Shown: piece by piece, positions 16,435-23,898 of the stretch
Layout: every line of letters starts with the position of its first letter
Numbering within the stretch: position 1 is the stretch's first letter
Assembly (NCBI RefSeq): GCF_006636215.1
Contig: NZ_VIFM01000009.1
Location: forward strand, 29,941 to 93,940
Source of the DNA: Myxococcus llanfairpwllgwyngyllgogerychwyrndrobwllllantysiliogogogochensis
GTDB lineage: Bacteria > Myxococcota > Myxococcia > Myxococcales > Myxococcaceae
DNA length: 64,000 nt
Direction of reading: 5' to 3'
The notes under the pieces: generated by a model
Database searches by the model: none
The model's input: the letters and a program-made list of their open reading frames with translations, nothing else
What the model was told of the DNA's origin: nothing
Translations under genes and position numbers: made by a program

Positions 16435-18611
16435 GACGCCTCCTCGGGCTTCATCAGGCGCCGGGTGAAGACGGACCAGCCCATCAGCACCACGAAGATG
16501 AGGACCGAGTACGCCGCCGCGAAGCCGTACTGCTCATTGCGCTGGAAGGCCCAGCGGAACGCCTCCGACACCAGGATGTCCGTGGCGCCGCCCGGCTCGC
16601 CTCCGGACACCAGGTAGATGATGTTGAACATGTTGAACGTCCACACGCTGCCCAGGATGACGGCGGGCAACATCGCGGGCTTGAGCAGGGGCAGGGTGAT
16701 GCGCCGGAACTGCGTCCACTTGCTCGCCCCGTCCACCTCCGCCGCCTCGTACAGCTCCGGGGGGATGGACTGCAGCGCGCCCAGCGCCACCACCATCATG
16801 AACGGGAAGCCCAGCCACGTGTTGGTCGCCACGTTGGCCGCGAAGGCCGTGGAGAAGCGGGTGAACCAGCTCACCGGCTCCAGGTCCAGCGCGACGAGCA
16901 GGCCGTTGATGGCGCCGAACTGCCGGTGGAACATCCCCTTCCACATCAGCGCGGTGATGTAGTTGGGCACCGCCCACGGGATGATGAGCAGCACCCGGTA
17001 AATCCCCCGCATCTTGAGCAGCGGGTCCTTGAGCACCAGCGCCAGCCCCAGGCCGATGCTCACGTGCAGCACCACGTTCACCACCGCCCACAGGAGCGTC
17101 ACCGCGAGCGTGAAGTAGAACGAGAGCGGCTCGGTGATGCTGTAGCCACGGCTGGCCAGGATGTCGACGAAGTTGGCCAGGCCCACGAAGGTGTACTGCC
17201 CCGCGTCGTGGTGGAACAGCGACAGCGACAGGCCCACCACGAAGGGGATGAACACCAGCACCAGCAGACCCGCCGCCGCGGGCGCGACATACGCCACCGC
17301 GCGCGACACATCCGGATAGCGCTGACGGAATGTCTGGCTCTGTGCCGGCCGCCGCAGCACCCACGCCGTGCCTCCGCCCAGGACCATCACTCCGGCGAGA
17401 CCCAGCCAGGGCATGGGGCTGGCGTCGGGTGGGCGCTCCCGGTGCAGGGCCCGGTAGCGACGGTCAGCGAGCGCACCCGCGTCCTCGGGCCGCGTTCCGC
17501 CCTGGAGCACCGCGCGCAACGTCAGCTTCATCGGCTCCCACACGCGGGCCATCTCCAGCGTGTTGGGCATGGGCGTGGCGTCCTTCGCCGCCTCGCGGAA
17601 GGAGGAGATGAGCGTGTCGTCCTTCACTTCCTGGAGCTGGTACGCGGCCACGTCCGCCGGAATCTGCCGGCCCACCGTGGTGCGCACCCGCGACGCCTCG
17701 CCCAGCGACAGGAAGCGCGCCAGCTCGTGCGCCCGCGCGGCCTGCTCCGTGCGCGAGGAGACGAACGCCGCCTCCACGCCGAGGAAGGGCCTCATCGGCG
17801 TGCCCGTCTCGCTCACCGTGGGCAGCGCCACCACGCGGAACTGCACGGACGGCGCGATTTCTCCCGTGAACCAGGGGCCGCTGATGGTCATCGCCACGCG
17901 GCCGTCGTTGAAGAGCGTCTTCACCAGCGCGCCCGAAACCTCCTGGGGCATCATCCCTTCGTCCTGGAGCCGCTTCACGAAGGCCAGCGAGCGCGCCATC
18001 CCCGGCGTGTCGAAGCTCGCGCGGCCCGTGGCGTCGAAGAGCGGCCCGTCGAAGCCGAAGAGGAACGGCGCGTGGAAGTAGAAGTCGCCGCTCTCGTACG
18101 CCAGCCCGAAGCGCCCTTCCTCGGGCTTCGACAGGGTGGGCAGGAGCGCCAGCAGCTCCGCGGTGGTGGTCGGCGGGCGCGGCACCAGCTTCGTATTCAC
18201 ATAGAGCGCCAGCGACTTGAGCGACATCGGATAGCCGTACACCTGGCCATCCACCTCCAGCGCCTCCACCGTGTTGGCGAAGTAGTCGGCCCGGACGAGG
18301 GTCGCCGTCGTGGGCGCCAGCAGGTTCTGTCCCTGGAAGTTGCGCAGCCGCTCGTGGTTGAAGATGAAGACGTCGGGCCCCGCGCCGTGGGGGATGGCGT
18401 TGGTCAGCTTGGCCGCGTAGACGTCATAGGGCAGGGCGAGCATGTCCACCCGCACGCCCGTCTTCTCGGTGAAGAGCGTGGTCGCCTGGAGGAGCGCGGC
18501 CTCTTCGCCACCCCGGTACGCGTGCCACAGCTTGAGGGGTGCGGTCTGGGGCTCCGCCGCGTGCGCGCTCCACGCCGTCGCGAGCAGCACCAGCGCCAGC
18601 AGCCTCTTCAA
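16431..18611 (-). CDS. MalE-MalF fusion: solute-binding protein joined to ABC permease
   Basis: The single 726-residue frame holds two proteins that are normally separate. Residues 1-19 are a Sec signal peptide (ending SAHAA). Residues 20-390 are a CUT1-type sugar-binding protein (LKLWHAYRGGEEAALLQ, then MTISGPWFTGEI). A membrane helix at about 402-420 ends in WVLRR, and the next Arg-rich stretch should face the cytoplasm. From about 438 on it is MalF, with six or seven helices and the EAA loop EAAEVDGASKWTQF at 622. Topologically this works: the binding domain hangs in the periplasm on the permease. There is no frameshift or internal stop. It overlaps malK upstream and malG downstream by 4 bases each. 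Confidence 0.9.
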   Translation of the reverse strand: MKRLLALVLLATAWSAHAAEPQTAPLKLWHAYRGGEEAALLQATTLFTEKTGVRVDMLALPYDVYAAKLTNAIPHGAGPDVFIFNHERLRNFQGQNLLAPTTATLVRADYFANTVEALEVDGQVYGYPMSLKSLALYVNTKLVPRPPTTTAELLALLPTLSKPEEGRFGLAYESGDFYFHAPFLFGFDGPLFDATGRASFDTPGMARSLAFVKRLQDEGMMPQEVSGALVKTLFNDGRVAMTISGPWFTGEIAPSVQFRVVALPTVSETGTPMRPFLGVEAAFVSSRTEQAARAHELARFLSLGEASRVRTTVGRQIPADVAAYQLQEVKDDTLISSFREAAKDATPMPNTLEMARVWEPMKLTLRAVLQGGTRPEDAGALADRRYRALHRERPPDASPMPWLGLAGVMVLGGGTAWVLRRPAQSQTFRQRYPDVSRAVAYVAPAAAGLLVLVFIPFVVGLSLSLFHHDAGQYTFVGLANFVDILASRGYSITEPLSFYFTLAVTLLWAVVNVVLHVSIGLGLALVLKDPLLKMRGIYRVLLIIPWAVPNYITALMWKGMFHRQFGAINGLLVALDLEPVSWFTRFSTAFAANVATNTWLGFPFMMVVALGALQSIPPELYEAAEVDGASKWTQFRRITLPLLKPAMLPAVILGSVWTFNMFNIIYLVSGGEPGGATDILVSEAFRWAFQRNEQYGFAAAYSVLIFVVLMGWSVFTRRLMKPEEAS

Positions 18612-19696
18612 GACGCCACCTCGAGCGACTCGCGGTCCACCGGGTGGCGAAGGGCCACGGACCCATCCTCGGTGAAGACGTGCAGCGCGTCCGCCACCGG
18701 CGACAGCGACACCCTGTCCCCCACCGAGACCTGGGAGCCCTTGTCGAAGCGCGCGGCCACCAGGCCCGCCTCCGTGCTGACGAAGGCATAGCCGTCGAAG
18801 CCCAGCCGCTCCACCGCGTCCACCGTGCCCGTCAGGGGCCCCAGCGCCGCCACGCGCAGGTCCTGGGGCCGCAGGCCCACCAGGAGGTTCGTCGCACCCG
18901 GGGCGAGGTCCGAGGGGGACAGCAGCGTGAAGCCCTTGCCCACCAGGTTCGCGCCTTCGCGTCGGGCCTCCAGGAAGTTCATCGCGGGCGAGCCGAGGAA
19001 GCCCGCGACGAAGCGGTTCGCCGGGCGGTTGTAGAGCTCCAACGGCGGCCCCACCTGCTGCAACACGCCCGCGTTGAAGACAGCCACCCGGGTGGCCAGT
19101 GTCATCGCCTCCACCTGGTCGTGGGTGACGTAGATCATCGTCGCGCCCAGCCGGCGGTGCAGCCGCGCCAGCTCCCCGCGCATCTGCACCCGCAGGGCGG
19201 TGTCCAGGTTGGACAGGGGCTCGTCGAAGAGGAAGACCTTCGGGCGCCGGACGATGGCTCGCCCCATGGCCACCCGCTGACGTTGTCCACCCGACAGCGC
19301 CTTGGGCTTGCGCTCCAGCAGGTGGCCCAGCTCCAGCATCGTCGCGACTTCAGCCACCCGGGAGGCGATCTCCGCCGGGGGGAACTTCCTCAGCGTCAGG
19401 CCGAAGGCCAGGTTCTCCCGCACCGTCATGTGCGGGTAGAGCGCGTACGACTGGAACACCATCGCCACGTCGCGATCCCTCGGGGGCACGTCGTTGACGC
19501 GCGCCCCGCCGATCCGCACCTCGCCCGAGTCCACCTGCTCCAGCCCCGCGATGAGCCGCAGGAGTGTCGTCTTTCCACAACCCGACGGCCCCACCATGAC
19601 CAGGAACTCGCCCTGTCCCACCTGAAGGTCCACGCCCTTCACGATGAGGTTCGGGCCAAACGACTTCTTGATTCCGCTCAAGGTGACTTCGGACAA
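18608..19696 (-). CDS. malK: sugar ABC transporter ATPase, MalK/UgpC type
   Basis: The 362-residue cytoplasmic ATPase has Walker A GPSGCGKTT near residue 37, the Q-loop, signature LSGGQRQRVAMGRAI near 133, Walker B VFLFDEP and the H-loop VTHDQVEA. A C-terminal regulatory TOBE domain (about 240-362) marks the MalK/UgpC/MsmK group. It energises import through MalEF-MalG. It is the first gene of the operon; the apparent start is TTG at 19696, since no ATG or GTG lies nearby in frame. The 221-base gap to the divergent debranching-type gene must hold both promoters. Confidence 0.92.
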   Translation of the reverse strand: MSEVTLSGIKKSFGPNLIVKGVDLQVGQGEFLVMVGPSGCGKTTLLRLIAGLEQVDSGEVRIGGARVNDVPPRDRDVAMVFQSYALYPHMTVRENLAFGLTLRKFPPAEIASRVAEVATMLELGHLLERKPKALSGGQRQRVAMGRAIVRRPKVFLFDEPLSNLDTALRVQMRGELARLHRRLGATMIYVTHDQVEAMTLATRVAVFNAGVLQQVGPPLELYNRPANRFVAGFLGSPAMNFLEARREGANLVGKGFTLLSPSDLAPGATNLLVGLRPQDLRVAALGPLTGTVDAVERLGFDGYAFVSTEAGLVAARFDKGSQVSVGDRVSLSPVADALHVFTEDGSVALRHPVDRESLEVAS

Positions 19697-19917
19697 GACG
19701 CGCTCGAAAATGAGGGGAGAGAACGGCGGGGCACATTACCCGGAGCGTCGCGCTTTCCCCAAACCTCGCCGGTTGGGCGCGGTGCGTTATTCTCGCGCCG
19801 GGCCATCCGGAAGTTTCCGGGGTCCGTAGAGGGACAACTGGGGTGGCCGCCTTGTCAGCCCCAGAAGGCGCTTGTTATGGAAGCTGACATCCGGTCCGTC
19901 GAGGTCTACCCCACCGT
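19697..19917. promoter_or_regulatory. divergent control region of the alpha-glucan locus
   Basis: This 221-base gap separates malK (minus) from the debranching-type gene (plus), so both promoters lie here. It contains a perfect palindromic CCGGAAGTTTCCGG at 19807-19820 near its centre. I see no strong sigma70 elements on either strand; TTGTCA at 19854-19859 is a weak -35 candidate for the plus strand. Confidence 0.4.
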
Positions 19918-22359
19918 ATGAGCACTCCCCGTTGGTCCCTCTCGAGGGGCGCGACCCTGGTCGCTTTTCTGTTCGCCGTCGGTTGCAGCGAGAGCGACTA
20001 CGTCCGGCTCTACCACAGCGAGGCCCGCGCCCCGAGCTACACCGTCGAGGACGTCGAGTCGATGAAGCACATGGGCGCGACGTTCACCGACCAGGGGGTC
20101 AACTTCGCCCTCTACTCGGAGAACGCGACGCGGCTGGAGCTGCTCCTGTTCGATGATCCGGAGAGCAACCGGCCCTCGCGCACCTACGAGCTGACGCGCT
20201 ACGGGGACGTGTGGAACGTCTACGTGGAGGGCGTGGGCCTGGGGCAGCACTACGGCTTCCGGGCCTGGGGCCCCAACTGGGAGTTCGATCAACGCTGGTT
20301 CCCCGGCTCCATCCACGGCTTCCGCGCGGACGCGGACGTGGACGGCAACCGCTTCAACCCGAACAAGCTGCTGACGGACCCGTACTCGAAGGCGCTGCAC
20401 CGGGACCACGACTGGAGCAAGGGCAGCACCGCCAGCGGGCCGGCGCGCACGGAGGTGACGTACGCGGCCTCCGCCAAGAGCGTCCTCGTCCAGAGCGACT
20501 ACCAGTGGGGCGACGGGGAGCGGCAGTGGCGGGACAACCGCCAGAACGAGCAGTGGGCGGGCCACAAGTGGCAGGACCTCATCGTCTACGAGGTCCACGC
20601 CAAGGGCTTCACCGCGGACCCCGCCAGCGGCGTGCGCTTCCCCGGCACCTACCGGGGCCTGGGCGAGAAGGCCGACTACTTCAAGGACCTGGGCATCACC
20701 GCCGTGGAGCTGCTCCCCATCCACGAGAAGCCGCTGGACGGCGGCTACTGGGGCTACCAGACGATCAACTTCTTCGCGCCCGAGCTGTCCTACGCCGCCT
20801 TCAAGCGGCCGAACGAGGTCGTCGACGAGTTCAAGTGGATGGTGGAGGAGCTGCACAAGCGCGACATCGAGGTCATCGTCGACGTCGTCTACAACCACAC
20901 CGGCGAGGGCGGCCTCTGGCGCGAGAAGCTGGAGTCGGACGACGTGCTGCCCGGTGAGCCGCTGGACTCGTTGGACCCGGCGGAGGTCGCCGGCGTGTAC
21001 TCGTTCCGCGGCATCGACAATCAGGCGTACTACGGGCTCAACGGGGACCGGCGCACGTACTGGAACAACACGGGCGTGGGCAACCAGACGCGGCCCAACC
21101 ACCGCCCCATGCGCAAGCTCATCATCGACAGCCTGCGCTTCTACGTCGAAGAGCTGCACGTGGATGGCTTCCGCTTCGACCTGGCGCCGATCCTGGGCGA
21201 GAGGGATCAGGACTACAACCGCTGGGACGACCCGAAGAACACGGTGCTTCAGGAGATCGTCGATGACCCGGTGCTCCAGCGCTACAACACGCGCATCATC
21301 GCGGAGCCCTGGAGCGCGGGTGGCTGGTACTGCATGCCCATGGGCGAGTTCCCCAACTCGCTCACCCAGCCCGGCAACGGCTGGTACGAGTGGAATGGCC
21401 GCTTCCGCGACTGGTGGCGCGCGTTCATCAACCGCGACGACTGGAAGCTCAACTCCAACGAGGGCTCGCTGTGCGGCAGGCCGGGCTCCGCGGACGGCGC
21501 CTTCCTGATGTACGGCAGCAAGGAGTGGTACTCGCGCAACGGCCGGCGCCCGTATCACTCCATGAACTTCATCACCGTGCACGACGGCTTCACGATGTAT
21601 GACTTGTTCACGTACGAGGTGAAGCAGAACAAGTGCGGCCCCCTCAACCCGGTGTGCTGCGACACGCCCAACAGCCCCTTCTGCGACAAGGTGAGCGGCG
21701 AGGACCACAACCGCTCGCGCAACTGGGGCCCGGTGGGTGACCCGCGCGGGGAGAGCATGCGCCGGCAGATGATGCGCAACGCCTTCATGGCGATGATGAT
21801 CAGCCACGGCACGCCCATGATTCTGGGCGGCGACGAGTGGATGCGCACGCAGCTGGGCAACAACAACGCCTACTCCACGCGCGCGGACAACTCCTTCAAC
21901 TGGTACCAGTGGGGCGCCTACCTGGCGCGCGACGAGCGGCACCGGATGTACGAGTTCGTCAAGGCCGCCATCCGCCTGCGCAAGGAGCACGCCTACGCCT
22001 TCGCGCCGCCCGACTACGAGAAGGGCTCGCCCCTGGTGTGGAAGAGCGCCCAGAACACCGAGGAGGTGGGCTGGGACACCAAGCAGTTGATGATGCACTA
22101 CCCCGATACGTCGTTCGGCCCGGAGCTGGTGGTGCTCATCAACATGGAGCCGCGCGCGGTGGAGTTCACCCTGCCTCCGGGGCGCCAGTGGAAGCGGCTC
22201 ATCGACACCCAGGCGTACTTCGACAGTCCCGAGTACCTGTCCGCCACGGGCCTGGAGTCCCGAGTCACGGGCAACTCCTGGCTGGACGCGCCGTCCCCCG
22301 TGACGGGGGTGACCTACGGGGTGCCCGAGCGCACCATCGTCGTCCTGCGCGCGGAGTAG
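19918..22359 (+). CDS. GH13 debranching-type (isoamylase/GlgX-like) lipoprotein
   Basis: The 813-residue protein has a lipoprotein signal (lipobox FAVGC), so it should sit on the outer membrane or cell surface. A CBM48-type N-terminal domain (about 50-160, TFTDQGVNFALYSENATRLELLLF) precedes a GH13 catalytic barrel (about 215-690). Active-site residues are visible: nucleophile Asp421 in DGFRFDLA, acid/base Glu463 in IIAEPW, and Asp556 in TVHDGF. The order matches the isoamylase/glycogen debranching subfamily, which hydrolyses alpha-1,6 branches. Unlike cytoplasmic GlgX, it is exported. It opens a three-gene plus-strand group with the barrel and the amylase, divergent from the mal operon. Confidence 0.9.
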   Translation: MSTPRWSLSRGATLVAFLFAVGCSESDYVRLYHSEARAPSYTVEDVESMKHMGATFTDQGVNFALYSENATRLELLLFDDPESNRPSRTYELTRYGDVWNVYVEGVGLGQHYGFRAWGPNWEFDQRWFPGSIHGFRADADVDGNRFNPNKLLTDPYSKALHRDHDWSKGSTASGPARTEVTYAASAKSVLVQSDYQWGDGERQWRDNRQNEQWAGHKWQDLIVYEVHAKGFTADPASGVRFPGTYRGLGEKADYFKDLGITAVELLPIHEKPLDGGYWGYQTINFFAPELSYAAFKRPNEVVDEFKWMVEELHKRDIEVIVDVVYNHTGEGGLWREKLESDDVLPGEPLDSLDPAEVAGVYSFRGIDNQAYYGLNGDRRTYWNNTGVGNQTRPNHRPMRKLIIDSLRFYVEELHVDGFRFDLAPILGERDQDYNRWDDPKNTVLQEIVDDPVLQRYNTRIIAEPWSAGGWYCMPMGEFPNSLTQPGNGWYEWNGRFRDWWRAFINRDDWKLNSNEGSLCGRPGSADGAFLMYGSKEWYSRNGRRPYHSMNFITVHDGFTMYDLFTYEVKQNKCGPLNPVCCDTPNSPFCDKVSGEDHNRSRNWGPVGDPRGESMRRQMMRNAFMAMMISHGTPMILGGDEWMRTQLGNNNAYSTRADNSFNWYQWGAYLARDERHRMYEFVKAAIRLRKEHAYAFAPPDYEKGSPLVWKSAQNTEEVGWDTKQLMMHYPDTSFGPELVVLINMEPRAVEFTLPPGRQWKRLIDTQAYFDSPEYLSATGLESRVTGNSWLDAPSPVTGVTYGVPERTIVVLRAE

Positions 22360-22398
22360 GGGCAGGCAGGCGAGGTGCGCTATAAGCGGGGCCCGTCC

Positions 22399-23898
22399 AT
22401 GCGAGTCCTGCCAGCGCGCCTCGGCGCCCTCCTGCTGCTCTTCATCCCGCTCGTCACCCTGGCCGACGCGTCGAGAGATCGCTTCGGCGCCGCGGGTTAC
22501 TTCCGCATCATGACCCGCCCGGATTTCTCGGGCGGCTCCGGCCAGCTCGGGTACTACTGGCTGTACGGCCGGCTCCTCAACGAGAGCCCCTACGGCGAGC
22601 TGAACCTGAGGCTGGACGTGCTCCAGTCCGCGCCGGGAACCGACGAGGCCTGGGCGGAGGTGCACACGCGCTTCTCCGGCACCTCGTTCCGCTCGGCGGA
22701 CCCGGGCAACGGCTCCTTCGTCAACTTCCGCGCGGACTACCTGTTCGTGCGCGCCGGCAACATCCTGCTCGACAGGGTGACGTGGCAGCTCGGCACGCTC
22801 GAGGACCGCTGGAATGACTTGCACATCTACGACCAGCGGCCGGCGACGCTGCTCTGGGACACCGTGGGCCTGTCCGGCACGTACCAGGGAGACCGCTACG
22901 ACGTGCTGCTGGCGGTGGGTGACAGCGGCTACACGCTGCGTCCCCAGAAGTACAATACGGTGCTCACCGGCGCCGCGTCCTTCCGCTACCGCCTGATTCC
23001 GGGGCATCTGGAGCTGGGGGTGCGCGGACAGCTCGGCTACGAGCCGAAGGTGCGGGGCAACCGCAACGCGCTCTACGCGTCGCCCAACACCAACTACGAA
23101 GACTATGTGCGGCGCGAGGTGGTGCAGCGCTACTTCGAGCAGAACCCGGGTCAGGCGGACTACGCGGTGGGCAACCTGACTCCGCGCAGCGCGCTGTCTT
23201 ACCGGGCCATGGGCTACGTGGGCTTCGGCAACGTGGGGCCGCTCATCTGGGACAACCTGTACCTCACCTTCGAGCGCAAGCACCCGGACCAGGCCTACAC
23301 GGAGCGCGTTCGCGACAGGGAGTTCTCGGTCTTCATCGCGGACCAGACCGACGAGCGCTACGAGGCGGCGCTGGGCAACGAGGCCTACATCAAGCTCATC
23401 CCCGACAAGCTGGAGGCCCTGTGGGGCGTCTGGGTGGGGTACGCGTTCAACGAGGACAACGCCATCAAGCCCGGCGACGACGACCGCCTCATCGCGTCCA
23501 CGGTGCTGCGGCTCCAGTACTTCCTCACCGAGCGCGTCCATCTCCTCGTGGAGACGAGCATCGCCACGGAGCGCAGCAAGAACGGCAACCTGTATCGCAA
23601 CCACGTGGACTCGGTGTTCACCAACTCCGGGGGCGTGCCGGACTCGCGCGGCCTGGAGTACGGCGACAGCGACACGCGCAACACGTGGCAGGGCAAGGTG
23701 GGTGTCGTCCTCAATCCAACGGGACGAGGCATCTACGCGCGCCCCAGCTTGCGGCTGCTGTATGGCTTGCAGCACTCCTCGCAGCACGCGGCGTTCGGCA
23801 ACTCCTTCGTGGATAGCCTGGACCAGTACAACACGTACATCGGCCCCGAGCGCCACTGGCACTCGGTGGTCGCCATCGAGGCCGAAGGATGGTTCTGA
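22399..23898 (+). CDS. outer-membrane beta-barrel, candidate alpha-glucan porin
   Basis: The 499-residue protein has a signal peptide (about residues 1-23, ending VTLADA). It is rich in Tyr, Gly and Arg alternations typical of strands (RFGAAGYFRIM, YYWLYGRLL, RYDVLLAVGD), and it ends in AIEAEGWF with a terminal Phe, as outer-membrane barrels do. No plug domain or TonB box is visible, so it resembles a maltoporin-size channel more than SusC. Placed between two exported amylolytic enzymes, it may admit maltodextrins. The ATG at 22399, 40 bases after the debranching gene, starts the signal peptide. Its 3' end overlaps the amylase gene by 10 bases. Confidence 0.75.
   Translation: MRVLPARLGALLLLFIPLVTLADASRDRFGAAGYFRIMTRPDFSGGSGQLGYYWLYGRLLNESPYGELNLRLDVLQSAPGTDEAWAEVHTRFSGTSFRSADPGNGSFVNFRADYLFVRAGNILLDRVTWQLGTLEDRWNDLHIYDQRPATLLWDTVGLSGTYQGDRYDVLLAVGDSGYTLRPQKYNTVLTGAASFRYRLIPGHLELGVRGQLGYEPKVRGNRNALYASPNTNYEDYVRREVVQRYFEQNPGQADYAVGNLTPRSALSYRAMGYVGFGNVGPLIWDNLYLTFERKHPDQAYTERVRDREFSVFIADQTDERYEAALGNEAYIKLIPDKLEALWGVWVGYAFNEDNAIKPGDDDRLIASTVLRLQYFLTERVHLLVETSIATERSKNGNLYRNHVDSVFTNSGGVPDSRGLEYGDSDTRNTWQGKVGVVLNPTGRGIYARPSLRLLYGLQHSSQHAAFGNSFVDSLDQYNTYIGPERHWHSVVAIEAEGWF

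Noticed and set aside
14257..16617. A plus-strand open frame of about 786 codons antisense to the repeat lipoprotein and malG
   Set aside because: Low-complexity His/Arg/Gly text without domains; the opposite strand holds recognised genes.
19906..23862. A minus-strand open frame of about 1300 codons across the debranching and barrel genes
   Set aside because: No motif or signal is seen, composition is Val/Arg/Ala/His-rich shadow text, and both opposite-strand genes are clearly real.
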